Below are positions 37,927 to 47,545 of a stretch of DNA of 64,000 bases, one piece after another. Every line of letters starts with the position of its first letter. Position 1 is the first letter of the stretch. A program made the translations under genes and the position numbers. Source of the DNA: Paraburkholderia tuberum STM678. GTDB taxonomy: Bacteria > Pseudomonadota > Gammaproteobacteria > Burkholderiales > Burkholderiaceae. The notes beneath the pieces are model-generated. The model did no database searches and was not told where the DNA came from. It saw only the letters and a program-made list of their open reading frames with translations. The stretch is taken from contig NZ_CADFGP010000009.1 of the NCBI RefSeq assembly GCF_902833905.1, positions 62,001-126,000 of the forward strand, given 5' to 3'.

Positions 37927-39117
37927 CTAGTTGCTCCGCGGCGTCGCGGTTCTCACGACGCCGACGTTCGTTGCAGTCACGACCGGTTCGCCGTGCGCTT
38001 GCATGCCGACGGGCAGCGGTGCCTGCGTTTGCGCTTGCGCGAGCGGCGCGCCCGGCGCGGCATCCGTCGTCGCCGCATGCGGCGGAGTCAGCGGCGTCCA
38101 GCCGGTCTCGCGAATGACGCGCTCGAGGATCACTTTCGCCGCGTCGTTGCCGCTGTCGATCGCGAGCGCCTCGTTCGCGTGCTGACGCGCGCACGGCCAC
38201 GACTGCTGCGCGACGCAGGCCTGCGCGGCCTGTAGCGCAGTATCGCGACGCTGGACGAGCGGCCGCATCTGATCGGCCAGACCCTGCGCGTCGCTGTTTC
38301 CGGGTTGTAACGTTTGCGCGGCGGCGAGAGCGGCTTGGGCGGCGGACAGATCGTTCGCGCGGAACGCTGTCTTCGCGACCTGCAATGCTTGTCCGGCGTC
38401 GTGGAATTGCGGCGCGGGCCGCATGGGCGTCGCGGCCATCGGCGGCGCGGCAGGCGGCGCGGCTGGTGTCGCTGGAATGACAGGAGCCGCGGGCACGACG
38501 GGCGCGGGCTTCGCCGCCAGTGCGGTCACGGGCGGTGGCGCAGGCTTGGCCGCGGCCGGCGGGTGCATGGTCTGTGCTTGAGCAATCACCGGGGCGGACA
38601 CAAGCGGCGCGATCATGCCGGTCGTTGTTCTGGCATCCGGCGTAATCTGCTCCACGCCTTGATCCTCCGATTCGCCGCCGTCGCTGAATAGCGTATAAGC
38701 GACATACGTCAGGCCGATTGCGACAACCGCGCCGATCACGTACAGCACGCGCCAAATCGTCTGCGCAGTGTTGGGCGGCGCATACATCGGATCTTCGTAA
38801 GGTGGGATAGTGGTGTCGGTCGACACGAGCGCCGTGTGCATGACCGGCCCGGTCTGCAACAGGGGTTCGGACGCCATCGCGGCAGCGGCGATGGCGGGCT
38901 CGTCCCGTCTGCCGAGTTCGTCGTCGAAACGGGGCAGGGGCTTGTGCGTGGCGCTCGCACGGCTGCCTGGAATACCGGTGCGGATGTGCGGATCGTCCTG
39001 GTCGAACGGATGCGCAGCGCCACAGTAGGGGCAGGCGTCGACTTGTCGGTACAGTGCGCCACCGCAGCGTTTGCAGGGCGTGGGGAAACTTTGGCCGGTT
39101 GCTGTCTGGGTGGACAT
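37927..39117 (-). CDS. zinc-ribbon, single-TM protein with Ala/Pro-rich repeats
   Basis: A 396-residue protein of no named family. A double CxxC zinc ribbon lies at residues about 15-35 (CKRCGGAL, CPYCGAAH). One membrane helix (VLYVIGAVVAIGLTYVAYTL) follows near residue 155. Beyond it is an Ala/Pro-rich region and a helical segment (ALQVAKTAFRANDLSAAQAA, LAAAQTLQPGNSDAQGLADQ) that looks like TPR or related solenoid repeats. The topology suggests a cytoplasmic ribbon and a periplasmic repeat domain. ATG 39117 was chosen as the first start before the ribbon. It lies upstream of the TAXI protein gene on the same strand. Confidence 0.65.
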   Translation of the reverse strand: MSTQTATGQSFPTPCKRCGGALYRQVDACPYCGAAHPFDQDDPHIRTGIPGSRASATHKPLPRFDDELGRRDEPAIAAAAMASEPLLQTGPVMHTALVSTDTTIPPYEDPMYAPPNTAQTIWRVLYVIGAVVAIGLTYVAYTLFSDGGESEDQGVEQITPDARTTTGMIAPLVSAPVIAQAQTMHPPAAAKPAPPPVTALAAKPAPVVPAAPVIPATPAAPPAAPPMAATPMRPAPQFHDAGQALQVAKTAFRANDLSAAQAALAAAQTLQPGNSDAQGLADQMRPLVQRRDTALQAAQACVAQQSWPCARQHANEALAIDSGNDAAKVILERVIRETGWTPLTPPHAATTDAAPGAPLAQAQTQAPLPVGMQAHGEPVVTATNVGVVRTATPRSN

Positions 39118-39548
39118 GCCGTGGACCCACCTTTGGAAAACGATGCCGTAAAGGCATGCTTCGGATCGTGTAGAGGCAGGAGCCTTGTCCGCGGAATCAC
39201 GATCCACATGCGCCGGAAGTCGTGGAGACGTAGGCAGCGGCCGCGTTTCCACGGGTTCCAATATGTGGCGTTTCACGGGGAACGTCAACGCGGTTGGCCC
39301 CTGGATTGTGTGCGCTACCGCTCATTTCGAGGTATGAAGAAACCCTGGCCATACATTCGAAACGAGTGTATGTGTTTGTTGTTTCACGACAAATGGAAGG
39401 TACCCGGAAGCATCGCGCTGCATGAAGCGAGCGCGACAAAAAAACAACGAGGCCGACGCGTCGTGCGTGCGGCCTCGTGATCGACCTGCTATCTGGCGCC
39501 TGCCGGTACGCGTTTGCATCAGCTTCCCGATCAGGCGTCGAAGTACGC
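39118..39548. other. intergenic region with MFS terminator
   Basis: About 430 bp. It carries the terminator of the DHA2 transporter on its right and presumably the promoter of the zinc-ribbon gene on its left. No other gene or repeat was recognised. Confidence 0.5.
39438..39478 (-). terminator. terminator of DHA2 transporter gene
   Basis: On the minus strand a nine-bp stem ACGAGGCCG / CGGCCTCGT with a 14-nt loop, then TTG and a run of seven T residues. Confidence 0.8.
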
Positions 39549-41078
<1,530 letters not shown>

Positions 41079-41100
41079 TTAATTAACTGAGAGATTAATA
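41079..41100. promoter_or_regulatory. AT-rich putative TetR operator
   Basis: TTAATTAACTGAGAGATTAATA in the 75-bp divergent region. Two ATTAAT/TTAATTAA blocks flank CTGAGAG in an otherwise GC-rich background. Likely promoter elements and operator of the TetR/efflux pair; exact symmetry is imperfect. Confidence 0.4.
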
Positions 41101-41135
41101 TATGTGACATCGCCTCTCACGTCAAATTCAATGCA

Positions 41136-41948
41136 ATGACAAGGATCTCGCCTGACGACGCCGCGGCGCACAATGCCGTGGCAGATACGGGGCCGCCCGC
41201 GCGAATTGCCGCGAAAGAGCGCGACGCGTCGAAGCCCAAACTCACGGCAGCGCCAACGGATATTCATGCCGCGAATATCGGCAGCAGCGCACCGGCTGGA
41301 TCGGCCGCCCGCCGCCCCGGCCGGCCGTCGGGCGCCGCGCGCGGTCCCGCGCAGCGTGCGCGCTTGCTCGACGCCGCGCTGACGCTGTTCGCGAGGCAGG
41401 GCATCGTCGAGACATCGCTGGGTGAGATCGCCCGCGAGGCCGGCGTCACGCCCGCGATGGTGCACTACTACTTCAAGACGCGCGATCAACTGCTCGACGT
41501 GCTGATCGACGAGTGTTTCGTACCGTTGCGCGCGAGCCTCGGGCTGCCGTTTCAGGAGAATCCCGACGATCCGGTCGCGGCAATCACGCAACTCACGGAG
41601 CGGCTCGTGCAGATCGCGAGCGACAACCCGTGGTTCGCGTCGCTGTGGGTGCGCGAAGTGATCAGCGACGGCGGGCTGCTGCGCCAGCGCATGCATGAGC
41701 GCTTTGGTTTCGCGCATCAGAAGGCGTCGCTGCTGGCGATCGCGCGCTGGCAGAAGGAGGGGCGCCTGAATGCATCGCTCGAACCCGCGCTCGTGTTCGT
41801 CACGCTGCTCGGCATGACGATTCTGCCGCTTGCCACCTCGAAGCTGTGGCGCAACGATCCGTTGCGCCACAGTATCGGCGGCGCGGAGATTGCGCGGCAC
41901 GCGGTGGCGTTGCTGGTGCAGGGCATCGGGCCCGGCAAGGGCGATTGA
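41136..41948 (+). CDS. TetR-family regulator of the efflux pump
   Basis: A 270-residue regulator. An unusually long disordered Ala/Pro/Arg-rich N terminus (about 65 residues) precedes the helix-turn-helix (ARLLDAALTLFARQGIVETS, LGEIAREAGVTPAMVHYYFK). The C-terminal ligand domain contains DNPWFASLWVREVISDGGLL, of the type seen in CerR/YbiH-like TetR proteins. It is divergent from the DHA2 transporter and probably represses it until a substrate binds. A shorter start near residue 60 is possible but no better ribosome binding site was seen. Confidence 0.87.
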   Translation: MTRISPDDAAAHNAVADTGPPARIAAKERDASKPKLTAAPTDIHAANIGSSAPAGSAARRPGRPSGAARGPAQRARLLDAALTLFARQGIVETSLGEIAREAGVTPAMVHYYFKTRDQLLDVLIDECFVPLRASLGLPFQENPDDPVAAITQLTERLVQIASDNPWFASLWVREVISDGGLLRQRMHERFGFAHQKASLLAIARWQKEGRLNASLEPALVFVTLLGMTILPLATSKLWRNDPLRHSIGGAEIARHAVALLVQGIGPGKGD

Positions 41949-41996
41949 ACTGGCGCCCGGTGTGGCGCACCGGTCGCCGCGTCCTTTGAAAAGGCC

Positions 41997-42728
41997 CTAG
42001 CTTTTGCGATTTTTCTTCCACTCGTCGAACGCCGCCTTCGTCTCGTCGTTCGGCGGATAGGTGCCGGGCAGCGCGGCGCCGGCACGAATCCTCTCGGTGA
42101 GAAACGCCTCGAGCTGTTCCTGTCCGGCGGCGGCTTGCGCGACGTCGTCGGCCATCTTCAGCGGAATTACCACAACTCCATCCGCATCGCCGACGATCAC
42201 GTCGCCCGGAAACACCGCGACTCCACCACAGCCGATCGGCACGTTGATATCGACCGCATGATGGCGGATCAGATTGGGCGGCGCGCTCGCGCCGGCGCAA
42301 AACACCGGCATGTCGAGCGCGGCGATCGTCGCGCTGTCGCGCACCGGGCCGTCGGACACCATCCCGGCAACACCGCGCACCTGCAAACGAAGCGACAGAA
42401 TCGAACCGAACGACGCGCTGCCGCGCTCGCCGCGGCAATCCTGCACGAGCACGTGGCCCGGCGCAATGGTCTCGACGCATTTGCGTTGCGCGTACTCAGG
42501 GTCCGCGAATAGTTCCAGTACGTCGATGTCTTCGCGCGATGGGATGTTGCGCAGCGTGAACGCCGGCCCGACCAGATTCGCGCCGCGCCGCGGACCGAGC
42601 GGCGCGACGCCCTGCATGAAGGTGTTGCGCAGACCGCGCTTGAATAGCTGCGTGGTCAGCGTGGCGGTGCTGACGTGACGAAGGATGTCGAGCGTCGCGG
42701 CGGAAAGCGCGGGCGATGTGGCGGACAT
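41997..42728 (-). CDS. RraA-family protein (aldolase or RNase E inhibitor-like)
   Basis: A 243-residue RraA-like protein. LFKRGLRNTFMQGVAPLGPR, VLVQDCRGERGSASFGSILS and GVAGMVSDGPVRDSATIAAL fit the family, in which Arg and Asp of such loops bind metal and substrate. Members act as 4-hydroxy-4-methyl-2-oxoglutarate or oxaloacetate/fumarylacetoacetate-type lyases, or bind RNase E. The length, about 80 residues more than E. coli RraA, favours an enzyme. No pathway genes flank it, so the substrate is open. Confidence 0.82.
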   Translation of the reverse strand: MSATSPALSAATLDILRHVSTATLTTQLFKRGLRNTFMQGVAPLGPRRGANLVGPAFTLRNIPSREDIDVLELFADPEYAQRKCVETIAPGHVLVQDCRGERGSASFGSILSLRLQVRGVAGMVSDGPVRDSATIAALDMPVFCAGASAPPNLIRHHAVDINVPIGCGGVAVFPGDVIVGDADGVVVIPLKMADDVAQAAAGQEQLEAFLTERIRAGAALPGTYPPNDETKAAFDEWKKNRKS

Positions 42729-43243
42729 GGTGTCGGTTGACCTCGGGTTGAGATGAGGGGGCATCGGTAGGCGCGCATGGGCGCCCACGATGATAGCGCC
42801 GCGACACCACCGGTTAGCAGGCCAGCGCCGTTCATCGCGCGACATCGGCAACCGCGACCGAGCCCTTCTTTACGTGACGCGAACCGCTGCAATGAGGCAC
42901 GCGACGTGCTTGCAGTGTCGTCGGATGCGAGCGACGCAAAACGAACGGCAGCGCCGCGTTGTGCAAACAATACGAAGGGCAGAATCGATACCGGGCGGCG
43001 AAGGCCGTACGAACGGGGTTCGTACGAACCGCGCCGGAATATCGGGTGCCGGCGATCGGCGAGCCGCGGAAAAACTGCGGACACTGAGCAGCTAAATCGC
43101 GGTGTGCGTCGAGCGCCGTTTTTTCATCGACGTGCAATTTTGGCGCGTTACCGTGCGCAAGCGTTGTACTCGGGAAGATGTGGCGCAATGTTTTACAAGC
43201 GCGGACCTGTCTGCAACTCGGCGTGCGAAATCGGGTCGGAATC
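42729..43243. other. divergent intergenic region with tandem palindrome
   Basis: About 515 bp between the RraA-like gene and the receiver protein. No convincing gene. At 43007-43030 two overlapping palindromes built from GTTCGTAC/GTACGAAC occur: GTACGAAC-GGG-GTTCGTAC (43007-43025) and GGTTCGTACGAACC (43017-43030). They look like a regulator binding site; the regulator is unknown. Confidence 0.45.
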
Positions 43244-43768
43244 ATGGACAGCAACACCGTGGCCGCGCGAATCGGCGGCAACCAGCAAAGTGAAATACAA
43301 AGTGAAACCTCCGCCCCCTCGGACGGCCTAACCGGTTTTTCAGAGCAACAACATACGATGAACGCAGCAATGAGGCTCGATCAGGCCACGATCGTGCTGG
43401 TGGAGGACGACCCGGACAGCCGGGAATCGTTGACCTTGTTACTCGAGGCGGAAGGCGCGAAGGTTTGCGCGGTCGCCGATGCGGAAGAGGGCGTCGTCGC
43501 GGCGATGCGGTTGCTTCCCGACGCGGTCGTCTGCGACCTCGACTTGCCGGCCATGGATGGCTTCTATCTGATCCAGCGGCTGCGCGACCACGAGATTTGC
43601 GGCGGTCATTCCCCCTCGGTGGCAGTGGCGCTCACCGGCCATACCGACGACGCATACCGCCTGCGCAGCATCGGCGAAGGCTTCCAGCATTTCATGACCA
43701 AGCCCGCGTTACCCGAAGCGCTCGTGACGCTGCTGCACGACGCGATCGACGCCCGCGCGGCGGGTTGA
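43244..43768 (+). CDS. single-domain response regulator
   Basis: A 174-residue receiver-only protein. A polar N-terminal tail of about 45 residues precedes the CheY-like fold: acidic pocket VLVEDDPDS, phospho-acceptor Asp98 in VVCDLDLPAMDG, and the lysine in FMTKPALPEAL. No output domain and no kinase gene beside it. ATG 43244 is taken with weak support from GGAATC; ATG 43358 just before the receiver is an alternative. Its role may be phosphotransfer or protein-protein control. Confidence 0.8.
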   Translation: MDSNTVAARIGGNQQSEIQSETSAPSDGLTGFSEQQHTMNAAMRLDQATIVLVEDDPDSRESLTLLLEAEGAKVCAVADAEEGVVAAMRLLPDAVVCDLDLPAMDGFYLIQRLRDHEICGGHSPSVAVALTGHTDDAYRLRSIGEGFQHFMTKPALPEALVTLLHDAIDARAAG

Positions 43769-43923
43769 TCGACGCTTCGCAGCTTCGCAGCGGCTCTCGT
43801 GGGAGCGGGTTTTAGACAGAGCAGGCCGGCGCGCGGCGGGGGATGTCGTTTCTCGAAGCAGCGCACGGCCATCGACGCTTGGCAGCGCGTCACACAGCGT
43901 TGCGCACCCAATGTGGCGCGCCG

Positions 43924-44523
43924 CTATTTCGCCGCGGCCACCAGCGCGGCCGTGCTGGCCGCTTTGGCCGCCTGACAGGCGGCACACAATCCCTTCAATT
44001 CGATTTCGTCGCTCGCGAGCCGATAGCCCGCCTCCTCGATCTGCGCGACGAGGGCCTGACGCAGCTTCGGTTGATGCAATTCGGTGACGCTGCCACATTG
44101 CTGGCATACGACGAGAATGCCGTGCTGGCATTGCGTCAGATCATGGCAGACCGTGAACGCATTGATCGATTCGATCCGATGCACGAGCCCCACCGACAGT
44201 AAAAAATCCAACGCGCGATAGACGGTCGGCGGCGCCGAGCCGGCGTGGATCTGGCGCATTTCGTCGAGCAGCGAATAGGCCTTGGTCGCGCGTCCCGAGT
44301 TCAGCAGCAGTTCGAGCACCTTGCGCCGGATCGGCGTGAGTTTTTCGCCGCGTTCGCGGCAATATTCCTCGGCGAGTGCGAGAGCCGCTTCCTGCGACGG
44401 GCCATGTGCGTGCGACGGCTCGTGCACATCGTGATGCGCTCGATGATCGTGTGCATAGGCGGCGGGGGCGGCAGGTGTGGGAGCGACCGAACGGCCGGTC
44501 GCGGCGGGCTTGGCGGTTTTCAT
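43924..44523 (-). CDS. zur: Fur-family regulator, Zur-like
   Basis: A 199-residue metal-responsive repressor. The N-terminal 45 residues are a His-rich tail (AYAHDHRAHHDVHEPSHAHG). The winged helix has EKLTPIRRKVLELLLNSG and SAPPTVYRALDFLLSVGLVH. The dimer domain has zinc ligands in CHDLTQCQHG, VCQQCGSV and LCAACQ. The CxxC pairs and His-rich tail favour zinc (Zur) over iron. No znuABC genes lie in the window. Fur is the alternative, and the gene symbol is tentative. Confidence 0.75.
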   Translation of the reverse strand: MKTAKPAATGRSVAPTPAAPAAYAHDHRAHHDVHEPSHAHGPSQEAALALAEEYCRERGEKLTPIRRKVLELLLNSGRATKAYSLLDEMRQIHAGSAPPTVYRALDFLLSVGLVHRIESINAFTVCHDLTQCQHGILVVCQQCGSVTELHQPKLRQALVAQIEEAGYRLASDEIELKGLCAACQAAKAASTAALVAAAK

Positions 44524-44696
44524 GCGTCGATTATAGAGGCAGGGGGATGCAAGTGCCGCGCCGGTCGAAGCGTCGAGAGAATCGGGATTGCCCAGATTTG
44601 GCTTACAACTGACAACAAACGAAAAATAGGGTCTTTACTGGCAAAAAATGCCTATTCTTTGTCAGTCAGTCTCTGAATGTGTTTGATGGGATCTCG

Positions 44697-46025
44697 ATGA
44701 GACAACTGCTTCACCCATCGCGGGCAGTAGCCTTAGCTTTTCTCTTTGCGATTGCCGCAGGGACGCTCCTTTTGAGGTTGCCCTTGTCGCAGGCCAAAGG
44801 TGAGGCAGCGCCGTGGCTGAGCGCTTTTTTTACCGCTACCTCCGCGGTCTGCGTGACTGGACTCGTCGTTGTCGATACGGGCACCTACTGGTCAAGCTTT
44901 GGACAGTGGGTCATCCTCGGCCTGTTTCAGATTGGCGGTTTCGGCATGATGACCGCAGCCACCTTGCTGGGACTCATGGTCAACCGGTCCTTGCCGCTGC
45001 GAGCGAAGCTGATCACCCAGGTCGAGACGCACACGCTCCGTCTCGGGGACATCGGCAGCGTGGCGCGCCTGGTGCTCGTCGTGACGCTCGTCACTCAACT
45101 GACCACGGCACTCTGGCTGACGGTCAGGCTTCATCTCGGGTACAACATCCAATGGGGCGAGGCCGCATGGAGTGGATGGTTCCATGCGGTCTCCGCGTTC
45201 AACAACGCGGGCTTTTCAATTCACCCGGACAGTCTGATGCGCTATGCCGCCGACGCGTCGATGCTGGTACCGGTGATGGTCGCGATTGTCGTCGGCGGAA
45301 TCGGGTTTCCGGTTCTGTACGATCTGCGGGAAAAACTTCGGGGTGCCCGTCGGCTTTCATTGCACACCAGGCTCACTTTAGTGGTCACGGGGGTGCTGCT
45401 GCTCGGCGGATTTCTTGCGTTGCTGCTGTTCGAATGGACCAATCCGCAAACCCTGGGTCCGATGCCGTTCGGAGAGAAGCTCCTTTCGGCAGCGTTCGCC
45501 TCGGTATCCGCGCGCACGGCGGGTTTCAACTCGCTCGACATCGGCGCAATGCGTCATGACAGTTGGGCCCTGCATTTCTTCCTGATGTTCGTTGGCGGGG
45601 GCAGCGCGGGGACGGCAGGGGGTGTCAAGATCGGCACCATCGCCATTCTGGCCTTGCTGGTGATCGCAGAGATCCGCGGGCGTGGCGATATCGAAGCGTT
45701 TGGGCGCCGTGTCAGCGTGTCGGCGCAGCGGCAAGCGATTACCGTGGTGGCGCTGGGTGGCGTGATGATCACGCTCGGCACACTGATCATTTTGCACATC
45801 ACCGATTTTCCTACCGATCAGGTCATCTTCGAAGTTGTTTCGGCGTTCAGTACGGTCGGTCTGTCAACGGGTATCACGGGTGATTTGCCTGCGCCGGCAC
45901 AGTTCGTGATCATCACGCTGATGTACGTCGGCCGGGTTGGAACCATTACCTTTGCGACGTCGTTAATGCTGGTTGAGCGGCGTGCGCAATATAGCTATCC
46001 GGAGGAGCATCCAATTGTTGGCTGA
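44697..46025 (+). CDS. ktrB: TrkH/KtrB-type potassium uptake channel subunit
   Basis: A 442-residue membrane subunit with the four pore repeats of the superfamily. Their filter regions are readable in order: TSAVCVTGL, VSAFNNAGF, VSARTAGFN and VSAFSTVGLS, each with the essential glycine. It conducts potassium inwards under control of a cytoplasmic RCK protein encoded directly downstream. The length and single-RCK partner fit KtrAB better than TrkAH. ATG 44697 is chosen over GTG 44679. The stop overlaps the start of the next gene. Confidence 0.88.
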   Translation: MRQLLHPSRAVALAFLFAIAAGTLLLRLPLSQAKGEAAPWLSAFFTATSAVCVTGLVVVDTGTYWSSFGQWVILGLFQIGGFGMMTAATLLGLMVNRSLPLRAKLITQVETHTLRLGDIGSVARLVLVVTLVTQLTTALWLTVRLHLGYNIQWGEAAWSGWFHAVSAFNNAGFSIHPDSLMRYAADASMLVPVMVAIVVGGIGFPVLYDLREKLRGARRLSLHTRLTLVVTGVLLLGGFLALLLFEWTNPQTLGPMPFGEKLLSAAFASVSARTAGFNSLDIGAMRHDSWALHFFLMFVGGGSAGTAGGVKIGTIAILALLVIAEIRGRGDIEAFGRRVSVSAQRQAITVVALGGVMITLGTLIILHITDFPTDQVIFEVVSAFSTVGLSTGITGDLPAPAQFVIITLMYVGRVGTITFATSLMLVERRAQYSYPEEHPIVG

Positions 46026-46710
46026 CCTGTTCAAGATTTCGCTCTCTTTTTCGAAAGGCGACAGTGTGGTCGTCATCGGTTTGGGGCGGTTCGGCTGTGC
46101 CGTGGCCCAGTCGCTGCTTCGGCTTGGCCATGACGTGATGGGAATCGACCGGGACGAGCAGCAGGTGCAGTTATGGGCGGACCGCTTGACGCATGCCGTC
46201 CAGGCCGATTCGACCAACGTGAATACCCTGCGCCAATTGGGTGTTGCGGACTTCCCTCATGCGATCGTGGGCATTGGAAGCGACCTTTCGGCGAGCCTGA
46301 TGACCTTGATGGCCCTAACGGAACTTCAGATCAAGGACATCTGGCTGAAGGCGGTGACCGCGGAACACGGCCAGATTGCCCAGCGCATCGGCGCGCATCA
46401 CGTGGTTTATCCGGAAGCGGAAATGGGTGAACGGATCGCTCACCTGATCGCAGGCCGAATCGTGGACTACATTGAATTCGGCGAAGGATTTGCCGTCGCC
46501 ACGATTCATGCCCCGGCGCCGACACACAACCGTCCGCTTGCAGATTGCGGCGTTCTGGAGGCGTTCGGTGTCATGGTCATGGCCGTCAGGCGCGCTGGCG
46601 AAGAGTTCCAGCACGCGGGGCCTGACACGGTTGTTGTGCCGGGGGATCTGCTGATCGTGTCGGGCCCCGCGAGCAAGGTTGAAGAGTTTGCAGGTCGCGC
46701 GCATACCTGA
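46015..46710 (+). CDS. ktrA: TrkA/KtrA-type RCK subunit
   Basis: A 231-residue cytoplasmic regulator of the potassium channel. RCK_N has the nucleotide motif VIGLGRFGCAVAQSL and acidic VMGIDRDEQ; RCK_C is at about residues 140-225. There is one RCK unit (TrkA has two). The start is read as TTG 46015 or 46018: GGAGGAG at 46001-46007 is correctly placed for them and they overlap the ktrB stop at 46023-46025. The in-frame ATG 45973 lies well ahead of this ribosome binding site. Coupled translation with ktrB is expected. Confidence 0.85.
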   Translation: MLADLFKISLSFSKGDSVVVIGLGRFGCAVAQSLLRLGHDVMGIDRDEQQVQLWADRLTHAVQADSTNVNTLRQLGVADFPHAIVGIGSDLSASLMTLMALTELQIKDIWLKAVTAEHGQIAQRIGAHHVVYPEAEMGERIAHLIAGRIVDYIEFGEGFAVATIHAPAPTHNRPLADCGVLEAFGVMVMAVRRAGEEFQHAGPDTVVVPGDLLIVSGPASKVEEFAGRAHT

Positions 46711-46736
46711 ACTGTTTCAGCCGACCCGCGCCATGC

Positions 46737-47363
46737 TCAGGTCAACGGGAAATCCACATACTTCTTGAACCCGGAACGCGTCGTGAGACGCGAATACCAG
46801 CGCTCCAGATTCGGCAGCGGCGGCCGCTGCAAACCGTCGAGGCCGAACCAGCGCTTCGCGTACGCGCCGATCACGATATCGGCGAGCGTGAACTTGTCGC
46901 CTTCGAGAAAGAAGCGGCCCTGCAGATGCGTGTCGAGCAGGCGCCACAGGACGGTGACCGCCTTCGCGTCGGCGGCGAGTTTGGCGGCGTCGCGCTCGGC
47001 CTCGGGCGTGCGCACGAGGGCCCAGAACACGGGACGTTCCACTGGCTGCAGCGTCGACAGCGACCAGTCCAGCCAGCGGTCGATGCTCGCGCGCAGTTTC
47101 GGGCCGGCCGGATACAGCAGGCTCGATTCGCCGTATTGCATCGCCAGATAGCGCAGGATCGAGTTGGATTCCCACAGCACGAAGTCGTCGTCGACCAGCG
47201 TCGGGATCTTGCCGGTCGGGTTCATCGCGAGATAGGCGGGTTCGTTGTTGCGGCCGAATTGCAGGCCCGCGTCGATGCGATCGAATGGCAGCACGAGTTC
47301 GTCGCAGCACCACAAGACCTTCTGGACGTTGACCGAATTGGCGCGTCCCCAGATCGTAATCAT
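46737..47363 (-). CDS. glutathione S-transferase
   Basis: A 208-residue cytosolic GST. The thioredoxin-like N-terminal domain begins ITIWGRANSVNVQKVLWCCD and contains MNPTGKIPTLVDDDFVLWES (cis-Pro and the Glu-Ser pair that binds the glutathione gamma-glutamyl group). The helical C-terminal domain starts near residue 85 with the hydrophobic-staple-like FFLEGDKFTLADIVIGAY. The class cannot be fixed; it looks beta- or theta-like. The start follows AAAGGA. Monocistronic and convergent with ktrBA. Confidence 0.88.
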   Translation of the reverse strand: MITIWGRANSVNVQKVLWCCDELVLPFDRIDAGLQFGRNNEPAYLAMNPTGKIPTLVDDDFVLWESNSILRYLAMQYGESSLLYPAGPKLRASIDRWLDWSLSTLQPVERPVFWALVRTPEAERDAAKLAADAKAVTVLWRLLDTHLQGRFFLEGDKFTLADIVIGAYAKRWFGLDGLQRPPLPNLERWYSRLTTRSGFKKYVDFPLT

Positions 47364-47545
47364 CCGGTAAATCCTTTTCTCTTACGGTTGGCAAGCCGCG
47401 CGGCATGCGCGGCGTTCAGCCAGTAACGATACACGATGTGCGCGCCTTTGCGCGACGGGCCGCCCGGCCGACATTGCGTTGCGTACAATGACCGCACTCC
47501 GGATTGCCCGCTGAAAACACGCATCCCAACTCATTGAGGCATCGC

